Shown: piece after piece, positions 18,245 to 28,298 of the stretch
How positions within the stretch are numbered: position 1 is the first letter of the stretch
Layout of the letters: each line of letters starts with the position of its first letter
DNA from: Marivirga sericea
Lineage (GTDB): Bacteria > Bacteroidota > Bacteroidia > Cytophagales > Cyclobacteriaceae
Direction: 5' to 3'
DNA: 64,000 nt
NCBI RefSeq assembly: GCF_900177665.1
Contig: NZ_FXAW01000010.1
Coordinates: 62,001 to 126,000, forward strand
Notes under the pieces: generated by a model
The model's input: the letters and a program-made list of their open reading frames with translations, nothing else
What the model was told of the DNA's origin: nothing
Databases searched by the model: none
Translations under genes and position numbers: made by a program

Positions 18245-19150
18245 TTATGTTCCAATGAGTTCAAAAAATTTTTCAATTGCCTCAAAATATTGCCGCGGCT
18301 GATCTAACCACCCATAATGGCCACAATTTGGTAAAAGAACTATTTTTGCATGAGGAAGTACTTCCTTTGCTGCCTCGGCAGTGGATAGATTGATGATGTC
18401 ATCTTTTCCTTGTATAATTAATACTGGTACTTTTATATTTTTTAATCCTTCCGAGCAGTCAAAATTAATTCTGTATAGATCTTGAAAAACAAGTCTATTT
18501 AAGGATAAATTTCCTTGTGTTAGGCGTTCCGCTACTACTGGAACATGAGCTTGGTTATAAAGATAGGCTGGCGCTAAATATTTCCCTCTTTGGTACAGCG
18601 CATGGTAGCTTGTATCTCCGGCCGCAATTTGATTACTCCAATAATTTAAAGAGTCCCGCTGTTTTGAACTGAGCTTTCCTGTAATATTGATGGAAGAAAA
18701 TGCATCCATATTGATCCCTCCTGAAGAAGATAAGATCATTCCTTTAACCCTCTGCGAATGATTGGCCGCATAGTAAGAGGCCAACATACCACCAAAAGAG
18801 TGACCCATGACAATCCAGCGATCAAATTTAAAATGTTCCCGGATGAACTCAATGTCTTCTATCATAGCATCCATTGTAATGGTGTTAGTGTTTACATCGG
18901 GAATGGTAGATTCTCCTGTTGCTCGTTGGTCATAAATAATGGCTAGATGGTTGTTGCTTAGTTTGTCGGCTAAAGTTCGGAAGCCTTCACTACTCATTCC
19001 TGGTCCACCATTGATGATCAGAAGTGGATCTCCTGCTCCAAAAGTAGTGAGATGAATGGTGTTTTCTCCTTGCGATAGGTAGTATTCCTTTTGAGCAGAA
19101 AGTGTTGAGCTAAGAAAACAAGCTATAATAGAAATTACTATTGATTTCAT
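18245..19150 (-). CDS. Exported alpha/beta hydrolase, proline-iminopeptidase-like (S33)
   Basis: The 301-residue protein has a signal peptide (MKSIVISIIACFLSSTLSAQ) and an alpha/beta-hydrolase fold. The oxyanion loop NGGPGMSSEG (about 47-56) is typical of S33 peptidases, the nucleophile elbow is GHSFGG with S118, the acid is in IIQGKDDIINLS (about 249-250), and the histidine is in NCGHYGWLD (about 277). It may release N-terminal proline from peptides, but substrate cannot be fixed from the sequence. The gene is divergent from ywbE. Confidence 0.88.
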   Translation of the reverse strand: MKSIVISIIACFLSSTLSAQKEYYLSQGENTIHLTTFGAGDPLLIINGGPGMSSEGFRTLADKLSNNHLAIIYDQRATGESTIPDVNTNTITMDAMIEDIEFIREHFKFDRWIVMGHSFGGMLASYYAANHSQRVKGMILSSSGGINMDAFSSINITGKLSSKQRDSLNYWSNQIAAGDTSYHALYQRGKYLAPAYLYNQAHVPVVAERLTQGNLSLNRLVFQDLYRINFDCSEGLKNIKVPVLIIQGKDDIINLSTAEAAKEVLPHAKIVLLPNCGHYGWLDQPRQYFEAIEKFFELIGT

Positions 19151-19312
19151 AAAGTAACCTTTTACCCTATGAAGATAAGCAAAATTTTCTTCGGTCGACA
19201 GATTAGAATATATGAACGGTAATAGCCTTTCAGACTCTTTGACTTCTATATGCTCTCTTTTGATACAGAAATCCGTTAACTTGCGCGAATTATCAATGCT
19301 AATAATCAGTTT

Positions 19313-19516
19313 ATGCCTGACGGAAGAAATAGAAATGAAATAAAGATCGGCTCAGAGGTAGAAGTAGTCCAAAAACAAGACCAAAGAACTGGAGATTTAA
19401 CCAACGGATTTGTTAAGAAGATTTTAACCAAATCATCCTTTCATCCACATGGAATAAAAGTGATGCTAGAAACTGGAGAAGTCGGCAGAGTAAAAGAGAT
19501 TTTGCAGGAGGATTAG
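19313..19516 (+). CDS. ywbE: YwbE family protein (DUF2196)
   Basis: This 67-residue protein matches the small YwbE family along its whole length: GSEVEVVQKQDQRTGDLTNG followed by VKKILTKSSFHPHGIKVMLETG and GRVKEI. The family is cytoplasmic, widespread in Firmicutes and Bacteroidota, and has no established function; the fold is a small beta-barrel. The ATG at 19313 gives the usual family length. It lies between a divergent hydrolase gene and the convergent giant surface-protein gene. Confidence 0.9.
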   Translation: MPDGRNRNEIKIGSEVEVVQKQDQRTGDLTNGFVKKILTKSSFHPHGIKVMLETGEVGRVKEILQED

Positions 19517-19606
19517 GCAGAAAAAATGCTCGTTTATTTCTATTTAATTAATAGAATGGGCACACGAAAAATGTTTGCGCCCTCCAAATTAAAAATATAG
19601 GTGCTC

Positions 19607-22600
19607 TTACCTTCTTAGATTAAGGTAACCTGTCATTCCTGCCCTTCCACTTTTAAACTGGATTTCGTAATAGTAAATACCCGAAGGCAACGGATTTCCA
19701 TTATTATTTAATCCTTTAAAGACATTGACCTGATTATCATAGTTTGAAACACTAAAAACTTTACTCCCCCAACGATTATAAATGATCACTTGATTTTCTT
19801 GAGTGTCCTCTATTAAATTGATAAACTCCAAAAAGAAAATGTCATTCTTACCATCGCCATTGGGCGAGACGGCATTATATACTTTCACCTCGCCTAGTAC
19901 CTCAATTTCTATTTGTTGCTCAGCGCAACTGCCCGCAAAGTCGCAAACTGATATTGTGATGATATCTGTACCTGAAAAAGTATTTCCAGTATAGTCTACA
20001 TTCAGAATAGATGCATTTTGAATAGTAGCTACAGCACCACTAATCGGTTGTTCAACAATAAGAAGAGTACTTAAATCGAGATTGCCGTCAACATCTGAAA
20101 TTAAGTCTGCTAAATTAAAAGAAATTTGACTTCCTATTGAGGTGACCTGCACCGATTCTGAAATTACTGGAGGGCTATTATCACCACAAATATCTACTTC
20201 GACACTCACTGTATCAGCTGAATTGCTGACACATCCTTCAGCATTTTCAATGGAAACAGTATAGGACCCCGGCTCGCTAACTGTGATAGATTGGGATGTT
20301 TCCCCAGTTGACCAGTAATAGGAAGCAGCCTGAGTTGCTGTAAGGATTACAGACTCCCCTTGGCAAATTCTAAAATCTCCCTCTGCCAAATTAGAACTAA
20401 TAACAGGTTTAACAGGAGTTTCTATCACACTCACTTCCACAGCATCCGAAATTTCACTATTGCAATTCGATGCGTTTGCACTTCTAACTGTGAAAGTTCC
20501 TGCCTCAGAAACTGTAATTGATTGTGTTGTCTCCCCTGTTGACCATAGATAGGAATCATTCTCAGAAGCCGTAAGCGTTAATGACTCTCCTTCACAAAGG
20601 ATAAAATCTTCACTGTTGGATGTGATGGTAGGCTTAGTTGGGCTTGAACTCACAATCACTGTTACGGATTCAGATGAATCGCTTACACAAGTTGAACTAT
20701 TGGTTACCACCACAGAAAATGTCCCTTGCTCGCTGACTGTTATCGACTGTGTGGTGGCTGCATTAGACCAATTGTAAGAATCTGCCTCAGTGGCTGTAAG
20801 GGTTATGGATTCTCCTTGGCATATGGTAAAGTTTCCATTGATTTGATCAGATGTTATCACAGGAATGGGCGGTGAGGGAATGACCGTCACCTCTATTGCC
20901 GATGATACTTCGCTAGTACACCCAGCATCCGTAGTGACTTCTAAAGTATAAGTACCAGATGCTGTAACGCTAATACTTGGAGTAGTCGACCCATCAGACC
21001 ATAAGTAAGAATTAAAACCATTTGGACCTTGAATTAATACACTTTCTCCTTCGCAAAATTCCAGTGCACTATTAACCGCAATAACTGGTGATGGCTCTTT
21101 AATCACTTCAGCTATTACTTCTATGCGCTCACTTTCACAGCCATCTGGCGAAACTGCACTCACGAAATAGCTCGTAGTTTCAGTAAGCTCAGGCAATGTA
21201 AAAACTGCCGTTGTTTGAGCTGGGTCTGGAATTCCACTTGTTGGAACAGTATACCAATTATATGTATAATCTCCTGATGCATCCGTAACTTGTAACTCAT
21301 CGCCCTCTAAATCACAGCTGACTACACCTTGAACTGTAGGGTTATTAGGTCCTTCTTGAACCCTAACTATTACATTTTCTTCAAAAATACAGCCTAGTCC
21401 ATTGTCGATAGTATAAGTAAGAATGTGCTGACCGACTCCTGCTATAGAAGCATCAAAAAGATTACTACTTATACCAGGGCCACTAAAAGCACCTCCTATT
21501 GGTTCAGTATCTATAGTTAAGTCTAACTCCTCATTTTCACATAAAAACTTATCAAAAGTGAAAGCAAATTCGGGCCTCTGGGTAATTTCAAGTGTTGTAA
21601 CATCAGAAAAAAGCTGACACCCACCAGATGCTCCAGAGATTCTAACTTCATAATCACCGGTTTCCGTTGCTGTATAAGTATCTCCTGTTGCTAATGGAAT
21701 CGGACTGCCATCCTTAAACCATTGAAGAAGGTAACCCGGCTGTGAAGTTTGAAGTTCGATAGGTGTTTCACAAGTTGATAACTGTCCACCTGTAACAGTG
21801 ACTATGGGCTGCACTGAAGTAGCAATTTGTATGTCTCCCCCATTATCGTTACTAATGTTGGCTGGTGATGTTGAGCGGACTCGCAAACGATAACCCGTTC
21901 CTTCTGGAAGACTTGCAGGAAGGGTTGAGGTAATAAAGCCTGAATTGTTTGTAGTACTTTGCGTCCCTAAAATAGTCGGGCTAGCAAAACTTCCAGTTAT
22001 ATCTGACAATTCTATAGATAGTTCATTACCTGTATTGAGCACTCCAGTGAAAAAGTATGGTACATTGACCACCTGACTTGGACAAAAAGTGAGAACATCA
22101 AAGCCTCCAATGGCTAGCCCAGTACTTGGCAAGGTTGTAAAAAAACCGCCAAGAGCCGTTTCATTATAAACTGGTTGAGCGCTGCCATTATATTCAAATA
22201 CGGCAACGTAGTAGGTCGTGCCCGCGTCCAAATTTGTAATATCAACATCGGTTTGATTCCCTCTTCTGATGTGCTTATGTCCCTCTCCTAAATCAGTAGA
22301 AGTAGCTGAAAAATTAGTTGAATTAGAGCCATGGCTGTTAAGATTCTCAGGCACAAAAGATACTGGCAGATTAGGTCTTACAACTAGCATCCTACCTTCT
22401 CCATTGCCACTGGTCCAGCTAAGATTGACAGTACTGCTTCCAAGAGAATTCACAAGCAAAGATTGCGGAGATATAACAGGGGCTGATGCAGTACTAAATA
22501 TGCGATTTGGATAATTATTGATTAAAAAACGCTCATTACCGTCCTCACCATCAAATTCAAAAACAGCCACGCCATATTCAGTATCCGGCTCAAGTCCGGT

Positions 22601-25600
22601 GATAAAGAATGACTGATTGCTACTAATACCGGTAACAAAGTTACCTTCCCCCAAATTAGCCCCCATTTCAAAGCTACCTGTTACGTATGTATTAAGGTCT
22701 TCAGGAGTAGTCGTTACTAACCCGCCTTTTTTTACCACTATTAGTCTTCTGCTTCCATTGCCGCGGGTTAATAGTAGTCTGAAGCGATCTCCGTTCACAA
22801 GATCAATTGATAAATTTGAGCTGGGCTCCGAAGGTCGGGGCTCCGTTGTAAAAGAGGCTCTGCCTACAAGTTCAGTCAAATAAACTTTACCACTGTTTCC
22901 ATTATATTCATAAGAAGCAAAATGATAGGTAGTATTAGGCTTTAAATTATTCAAATTAAAATTATCACTAGACCCTGCATAAACAGCATAATTATCAATA
23001 TTTAAACTAGTCCCTGATCCGAAATTAGAGGAAGTACTATAATTTGTAAGGTCTGTCGGCACCGCATTTACTGGTGCCGCTTCTTTTGCGAGGATTAATC
23101 TCGCACTACCGTCTCCACGTGTCCAAGTCAGCTCTAGGCTGTTTCCAGTCACATTATTTGCAAAAAATTCTGAGGTAGGCACCTCTGGTGCGCTAAGGGT
23201 GGAATTACTAGATGTTGCCACGATCGAAGCCTCCTGATAAAAAGAATTAGTTCCACTTCCATTCACTTCTACAATAGCAAAATGGTACTCTGTTTCAGGT
23301 TCTAGATTAGAAATAACAGCATTAGTGCCTGTAGTCGAAGCCACAACAAAATTTCCGGTTCCTAATTCAGAACCATCTCCAAAATTCGGGTCGTCAGTAT
23401 ATCCTATAAAGTCTACTGGGAATGCATCTACAGGAGCTCCTTTTTTAGCAATTATAAGACGTGATATTCCGTCTCCTCTGTCATATCTAATTCGCATTCG
23501 ATTGCCGTCTACAAAGTCAAAAAGAACATTAGAAGCAGGCACTAGCGGTTTACTACCTACATTCACAATTCCTGTTAGTGGATCTACGTTTCTATAAACG
23601 GGCCTACTACTGCCATTATATTCAATTATCGCAATGTGATATTCCCCTGGTGGAATATTGGTGATATTAACAGAATTACCTGTATTGGTATATACTCTTT
23701 TTCCACTCCCTAAAGAAGGACTGGAAGGATAATTAGGACTACTAAAGTAACTAGTGAGGTCTACCGGCAGATCTGCCACGGGATTACCTTCTCTTAATAA
23801 AACGATTCGTCTTTCACCATTGCCATTATCCCAATTTATAGTTACAGAATTAGCTGTTATATCGGTAAAGTTAATGTTTGCTGCTTGAATAGTTGGTGAT
23901 GAAAGGGTAGCATTGCTAGCAGTAAGTGCATCAGATGGAGACATATAAACTCGGTTTACTCCTGTTCCATTGTATTCTATTACAGCAAAATGATAAGTAG
24001 TTCCAATCTGCAATCCCAACACATTTTCAGAACTATTATTTCCTACTGAAGGATTATTATCTATAACAAAATTACCATTGCCTAAATCAGCTGATGCAGT
24101 CCCAAAGGTTGTGCTGGATTCGTAGCTAGTACCATCCACAGGAAACTCATCTACTGGAGCGCCCTCTTTTGCAATGATAATCCGTCCAAAACCGTTTCCT
24201 GCAGAAAAATTAAATCTAAACCGATCGCCTTCTAGGAAGCTGAACGAAAACGTATCAGGTGCAAGTGTGGGTTTACCTGCTGTTGTAAATGAGCCTGTTA
24301 AAGGATCGGCTTGCTTATAGACAGGCCCATTGCTCCCATTAAACTCAAAAACTGCAAAATGGTAGGTAGTTGAAGGCTCTAATCTATTAAGTGTAAAACT
24401 TGATCCGGTTCCTCTATACACGCTCTTTGAATCCCCTAAACTTGGTGCAGAACTAAACGAATTACTGGAAGAATAACTAACCAAATTCACTGGTACATCA
24501 GTTACAGGTGCCCCATCTCTGACTAAAACCAACCTTTGATCACCACTTCCAGCAGTAAATGAAACCTCAGCCTGATGCCCTAGAATATTTGAAAATGTTA
24601 AATTTGAAGTGGAAATCGTTGGCGGCTCAATGGTACTAAATTGACCAGTGAGTACCTCTGTTGAATTAGTCAGGTAAAAGGTATTAGTTGCAGATCCATT
24701 AAATTCAAAGACGGCAATATGGTAGGTAGTGGCTGGAGTCAAACCAGTTAATGTAACGGAACTACTAGTCGACTTGCCAACTACGAAAGTATTATCGCCT
24801 AAAGCATCCCCATCACCAAAGGTTGCATCTGCATTATACTCTACACCATCCGCTGGTATCCAACTAACCGGTTCATCCTGCCGGGCCACAATCAGTCTTC
24901 TTGAACCATCCCCTACAGCAAAATTTACTCGACCCCGATTTCCCTCTATGAAATTAAAAGAGAGATTAGTACTTCCAACTGAAGGCGCTCCAGAAGTTGT
25001 AAAAGAACCCACGACAACATCAACGTAATTGTAAACCGGTCCAGCATTTCCGTTTGCCTCTAATATCCTATAAAAATACTCTGTGTTAGGTTCGAGGTTT
25101 GTGACATTTGTGGCAACTCCAGTTCCAAAATACACTGCCTCGCCAGAACCAATAGAAGTTCCGCTTCCAAAATTGGAGCTAGCGAAATAATTAGAATACA
25201 ATATAGGCTCTGGTGCCTCTGATCCAGCTTGTAGAATTACTAACGTTCTACTTCCATTACCTCTCGCCCACCCTAAGGATGCTGTATTACCAGTAGTGGT
25301 ACTTGTGAAATTGCTTGGGCCGAGTGAAGGTTCCGACAGAGTAGACGCTGAACCATTTAGAACATCGGAAACGTTATATTCGGTGCCAAAATCAACTCCA
25401 TTAAATTCATAAAATCTAAAATAATAAGTAGTGCTTTTCTCTAAATCCGTCAAATTAAATGAGGACGAGGATCCTCTATAGACTACAAAGTTACCAGACC
25501 CTATTTGATCACCTGTTCCTAAAGCAAAACCTGCGTTATAATCAGTGCCGTCTGATGGTACACCTGAACCATTAAAAGTAGCACTTTCACTGGCTATCAC

Positions 25601-25771
25601 TAAAATGGAAGATCCATCACCTCGGCTCCAATTAAGCCTAATCCGATTACCTTCTATATTGCTAACCGAAAAATTCGAAGCTCCAGTAGTAGGTGCTTGT
25701 GCAATAATGCTCTCCGGGACAATTAATAAGACTACTATAACAAGAAGACAAATATTATATAATGCTTTCAT
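19607..25771 (-). CDS. Giant T9SS-exported surface protein with ten FN3-like modules and type B (gliding) sorting domain
   Basis: The 2054-residue protein has a signal peptide (to about residue 25) and then ten fibronectin-III-like modules of 115-125 residues (about 26-1212), each with an EFNG/EYNG-type motif near its end. Odd modules share a GNR-x-R core and FVV strand; even modules share a GNGxR core, a VYxGTG-like strand and a GPVY segment, so the array is five A-B pairs. Next come Ig/PKD-like domains, including four copies of a CEGES...WSTGETTQSITV unit (about 1575-1880), a cadherin-like domain, and the type B sorting domain (SPNGDGKNDIFFLE, YNRWGSKVF, GIYYYEI) at about 1960-2054. It is probably a surface adhesin or gliding-related protein exported through T9SS with the PorP/SprF protein encoded just upstream. 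Confidence 0.93.
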   Translation of the reverse strand: MKALYNICLLVIVVLLIVPESIIAQAPTTGASNFSVSNIEGNRIRLNWSRGDGSSILVIASESATFNGSGVPSDGTDYNAGFALGTGDQIGSGNFVVYRGSSSSFNLTDLEKSTTYYFRFYEFNGVDFGTEYNVSDVLNGSASTLSEPSLGPSNFTSTTTGNTASLGWARGNGSRTLVILQAGSEAPEPILYSNYFASSNFGSGTSIGSGEAVYFGTGVATNVTNLEPNTEYFYRILEANGNAGPVYNYVDVVVGSFTTSGAPSVGSTNLSFNFIEGNRGRVNFAVGDGSRRLIVARQDEPVSWIPADGVEYNADATFGDGDALGDNTFVVGKSTSSSVTLTGLTPATTYHIAVFEFNGSATNTFYLTNSTEVLTGQFSTIEPPTISTSNLTFSNILGHQAEVSFTAGSGDQRLVLVRDGAPVTDVPVNLVSYSSSNSFSSAPSLGDSKSVYRGTGSSFTLNRLEPSTTYHFAVFEFNGSNGPVYKQADPLTGSFTTAGKPTLAPDTFSFSFLEGDRFRFNFSAGNGFGRIIIAKEGAPVDEFPVDGTSYESSTTFGTASADLGNGNFVIDNNPSVGNNSSENVLGLQIGTTYHFAVIEYNGTGVNRVYMSPSDALTASNATLSSPTIQAANINFTDITANSVTINWDNGNGERRIVLLREGNPVADLPVDLTSYFSSPNYPSSPSLGSGKRVYTNTGNSVNITNIPPGEYHIAIIEYNGSSRPVYRNVDPLTGIVNVGSKPLVPASNVLFDFVDGNRMRIRYDRGDGISRLIIAKKGAPVDAFPVDFIGYTDDPNFGDGSELGTGNFVVASTTGTNAVISNLEPETEYHFAIVEVNGSGTNSFYQEASIVATSSNSTLSAPEVPTSEFFANNVTGNSLELTWTRGDGSARLILAKEAAPVNAVPTDLTNYSTSSNFGSGTSLNIDNYAVYAGSSDNFNLNNLKPNTTYHFASYEYNGNSGKVYLTELVGRASFTTEPRPSEPSSNLSIDLVNGDRFRLLLTRGNGSRRLIVVKKGGLVTTTPEDLNTYVTGSFEMGANLGEGNFVTGISSNQSFFITGLEPDTEYGVAVFEFDGEDGNERFLINNYPNRIFSTASAPVISPQSLLVNSLGSSTVNLSWTSGNGEGRMLVVRPNLPVSFVPENLNSHGSNSTNFSATSTDLGEGHKHIRRGNQTDVDITNLDAGTTYYVAVFEYNGSAQPVYNETALGGFFTTLPSTGLAIGGFDVLTFCPSQVVNVPYFFTGVLNTGNELSIELSDITGSFASPTILGTQSTTNNSGFITSTLPASLPEGTGYRLRVRSTSPANISNDNGGDIQIATSVQPIVTVTGGQLSTCETPIELQTSQPGYLLQWFKDGSPIPLATGDTYTATETGDYEVRISGASGGCQLFSDVTTLEITQRPEFAFTFDKFLCENEELDLTIDTEPIGGAFSGPGISSNLFDASIAGVGQHILTYTIDNGLGCIFEENVIVRVQEGPNNPTVQGVVSCDLEGDELQVTDASGDYTYNWYTVPTSGIPDPAQTTAVFTLPELTETTSYFVSAVSPDGCESERIEVIAEVIKEPSPVIAVNSALEFCEGESVLIQGPNGFNSYLWSDGSTTPSISVTASGTYTLEVTTDAGCTSEVSSAIEVTVIPSPPIPVITSDQINGNFTICQGESITLTATEADSYNWSNAATTQSITVSEQGTFSVVVTNSSTCVSDSSESVTVIVSSSPTKPTITSNSEDFILCEGESLTLTASENDSYLWSTGETTQSITVSEAGTFTVRSANASNCNSEISDAVEVSVIETPVKPVISSNLAEGDFRICQGESVILTATQAASYYWSTGETSQSITVSEPGSYTVSIENAEGCVSNSADTVSVEVDICGDNSPPVISESVQVTSIGSQISFNLADLISDVDGNLDLSTLLIVEQPISGAVATIQNASILNVDYTGNTFSGTDIITISVCDFAGSCAEQQIEIEVLGEVKVYNAVSPNGDGKNDIFFLEFINLIEDTQENQVIIYNRWGSKVFSVSNYDNQVNVFKGLNNNGNPLPSGIYYYEIQFKSGRAGMTGYLNLRR

Positions 25772-25781
25772 TATCTCAATT

Positions 25782-26717
25782 TTAAAAACTACCCAGACTA
25801 TTTACATGGTAGCTAAATACTGACAGCCTAATCCCTAGACTAATTTCATGTGTTAGAAAATTTGTTCCTACCGATTCATTAGTAGGTAGTTCAAAAACAT
25901 ATCCTAAATTAACCTTGTTGGCTAAGACCGTACTAAGCAGAATTCCGTATGTGTTGAAATTTCGCGTAAAAATTCCAACTGAATGTTTTCGATCTATTCG
26001 ACCGCTAAGTGAGAAGTCTAAAGAAGCAGGGGCTCCTAATACTCCTCTAAATAGAATCGATGGTTTGAATTGTATTTTTTCAGTACTAAAAAACACATAT
26101 GCTGCAGATAAATAGAAATGCTGGTTGTATAAATCAAATTGCTGATTTGCATTTTCAAAAGTAGAAGGGACTAGTCTTGGAACGGAAAATCCGATAAAGT
26201 ATGAATCATTCATCAGAATAGCTCCAACGCCCACGTTGACTCGAGTTCCCCGTTCACCTGCTAAAAAGGCATTATCATCTGAATCATAAATGCTAAGTTC
26301 TGAAAAGTCTGTCCTATAACTTTGAGTGCCAAATTGCATTCCGTAACTAAAAGTGCTCCTGCCAAAATCTATTTTATAGGCTGCTGTTACATTTATTTCG
26401 GTTGTACTTAGATTTCCTATTACATCATTCGAAATTAACACACCACCCCCAATTTTATTTTTAAATAAAGAACTATGAGCACTAACATTTACGGTGTTAG
26501 GCTGTCCTTCTATTCCATTCCATTGAGAGCGATAATTAATATTGGCATTCAAGGCGTTATTTATTCCAGTATAAGCAGGATTGATAACTAAGGGGTTTAC
26601 TAAATACTGTGCATAGAGTGGGTCTTGCTGTGCAAAACCAATACTATTGAATACTAGTAAAATTAGACTTAATACTATTGCTTGACTTGTCCGCATATCA
26701 ATTGCTTTCAGCTTCAA
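25782..26717 (-). CDS. PorP/SprF family T9SS outer membrane protein
   Basis: This 311-residue beta-barrel protein has a signal peptide and the family start QQDPLYAQYLVNPLVINPAYTG (split here as QDPLYAQY and NPAYTG), then SQWNGIEGQPNTVNVSAH, then repeated membrane strands and SLGIRLSVF near the end. PorP/SprF proteins are needed for export or surface attachment of specific type B T9SS cargo, and are usually encoded next to it. Here the stop codon is 10 bp before the start of the 2054-residue cargo gene, so the two form an operon. The ATG at 26696 (MRTSQAIVLS) is an equally good start and gives a cleaner signal peptide. Confidence 0.93.
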   Translation of the reverse strand: MKLKAIDMRTSQAIVLSLILLVFNSIGFAQQDPLYAQYLVNPLVINPAYTGINNALNANINYRSQWNGIEGQPNTVNVSAHSSLFKNKIGGGVLISNDVIGNLSTTEINVTAAYKIDFGRSTFSYGMQFGTQSYRTDFSELSIYDSDDNAFLAGERGTRVNVGVGAILMNDSYFIGFSVPRLVPSTFENANQQFDLYNQHFYLSAAYVFFSTEKIQFKPSILFRGVLGAPASLDFSLSGRIDRKHSVGIFTRNFNTYGILLSTVLANKVNLGYVFELPTNESVGTNFLTHEISLGIRLSVFSYHVNSLGSF

Positions 26718-27324
26718 TTTCTTGTTAATTCTTATGCTTATAAAAAAAAACTACACGCTAAACTAATAAAATATTATTAAAATATTTCAACTTTTCCTTT
26801 AAATTATATAGTAATAGGCGGCATTATCCTCTATTACAGGTAGAAGTATCTATAAACATTACATTTACTGAGTAGAGAGCTTTTAGATTATTGGAGTAGT
26901 CAAATGCAGTTTTTCTAAATGATCAATATTTTTTATGATGAAATTTGCGAGTTTGATCTTCAAAGCCTTGCGTTTTAGGAAGAAGAGTGCGTTCCGTATC
27001 TTATGGCAACCTATTATAATAGGTATATGCAAACTTTCTTTTTTGGCTGAATTGGCAATTTTTTTCTCTTATCAGATTTTCCTCTATTAAAATTAGACTC
27101 TCAACTCATTTAACTTATTGTTTTCGAGCCATTAAGAATTGATACCTGATTGTTTAGTAGGTTCTTTTGATAGAAAATTGTAACTCTTTAAAAACATATC
27201 TTCTTTTATCGCACGAACAATTTAAAGAATTTACTGTTCTTTGTAGTGGAATTCAATTCGTAGTAATCATACCTAAAGAGTCCCCTTTTTATTCAATTAT
27301 TAATTAAATCACACCCATTCAAAA
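26718..27324. other. 600-bp interval between the PorP/SprF and desaturase genes
   Basis: This divergent region must hold the promoters of both flanking operons, but I find no exact TAnnTTTG on either strand. It contains an inverted repeat (GTAATAG at 26811-26817, CTATTAC at 26831-26837) and a very AT-rich tract next to the PorP/SprF start. A 51-codon plus-strand frame at 26935-27090 is described separately. I see no RNA gene. Confidence 0.4.
26935..27090 (+). CDS. Possible small membrane peptide
   Basis: A 51-codon frame starts with tandem ATGs and encodes a peptide with a basic first half (ALRFRKKSAFRILW) and a hydrophobic second half that could span the membrane. It stops at TAA 27088-27090. 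No start signal supports it, and the base composition equals the surrounding intergenic DNA, so it may be chance. Confidence 0.2.
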   Translation: MMKFASLIFKALRFRKKSAFRILWQPIIIGICKLSFLAELAIFFSYQIFLY

Positions 27325-28062
27325 ATGGCTATTATTATTTTTATTCTAGTATTGTGGTATGGAGGACTTTTCTTTCAGACTTTCTTTCTTCATCGTTACG
27401 CAGCGCATCAAACTTTCAGTATGTCTAAGTATATGGAGAAGCTCACCTACATCTTAACATGGATCTTTCAAGGCAGTAGTTATTTGAGCGCTTATGGCTA
27501 CGGCATTATGCATAGAATTCATCATGCCTATACTGATACTGAAAAAGACCCGCATTCACCTAAGTATGATAAAACCCTTTTTGCCATGATGTGGAAAACC
27601 AAAAAGATCTATCAAGATATAAATAAAGGAAAGATTAAAGTGGAGGAAAAATTTACTACTAATGTTCCTCAATGGAAAAGCTTTGATCTTTTTGCAAGCT
27701 CCATCTTTTCCAGAGTCTTATGGGGTGCAGTTTATGTAGCTTTCTTCTACTTCTTTGCCACAGCATTATGGCAATGGCTATTGCTGCCCTTAGTATTTTT
27801 AATGGCTCCAATTCATGGTGCTATTATTAATTGGTTCGCTCATATTTATGGCTATATAAATTTCAAAATGAAGGATACTTCCAAGAACTTTCTCCCTTTT
27901 GATTTTTTGATGATGGGAGAAGCCTACCATAACAACCATCACAAAAGAAGTGGTAACCCCAATTTCGGTGGCGTAAGATGGCATGAGATTGACCCAACCT
28001 ATCTCATTATGAAAGTCCTGAATAAATTTGGAATCATTCAATTGAAGAAAATAAATAGTTAA
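27325..28062 (+). CDS. Membrane fatty acid (acyl-CoA/acyl-lipid) desaturase
   Basis: The 245-residue membrane protein carries the three histidine boxes of the stearoyl-CoA desaturase class: HRYAAH (23-28), HRIHH (63-67) and HNNHH (202-206), which bind the di-iron centre. Hydrophobic pairs flank the boxes (about 1-20, 45-60, 125-165). The length is short but normal for Bacteroidota acyl desaturases. It should insert a double bond, most likely at delta-9, into acyl chains and so adjust membrane fluidity. It is a single-gene unit with a long upstream region; electron donors are not encoded nearby. Confidence 0.9.
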   Translation: MAIIIFILVLWYGGLFFQTFFLHRYAAHQTFSMSKYMEKLTYILTWIFQGSSYLSAYGYGIMHRIHHAYTDTEKDPHSPKYDKTLFAMMWKTKKIYQDINKGKIKVEEKFTTNVPQWKSFDLFASSIFSRVLWGAVYVAFFYFFATALWQWLLLPLVFLMAPIHGAIINWFAHIYGYINFKMKDTSKNFLPFDFLMMGEAYHNNHHKRSGNPNFGGVRWHEIDPTYLIMKVLNKFGIIQLKKINS

Positions 28063-28298
28063 TCTCTTTAGATAATGTACGCTTTCACCCTGCTCTGTTT
28101 CATTTAGATTTACCCCTATCCAAATTGTTAAAATAAAAATTAGAAAACTGGCGATTGCATTTAGGGATTTGTTAAGACGATTATGAATAGGCCCTCATTT
28201 CGCCTGCATAGCAGAAAAATTATGCTGGAGACAGTTGCAAGGAACAGATTTAGGATGGTTTTGGAGACGTTTCAGAACATCTTAAAGTTTAAATAACG

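Noticed and set aside
19558-19582. GGGC/GCCC hairpin after the giant surface-protein gene
   Set aside because: The stem is short and interrupted and has no U-tract on the minus strand, so I do not call a terminator.
22269-25028. Several plus-strand frames inside the giant surface-protein gene
   Set aside because: They repeat with the module period, are rich in S, P and L, and are shadows of the repeated coding sequence on the other strand.
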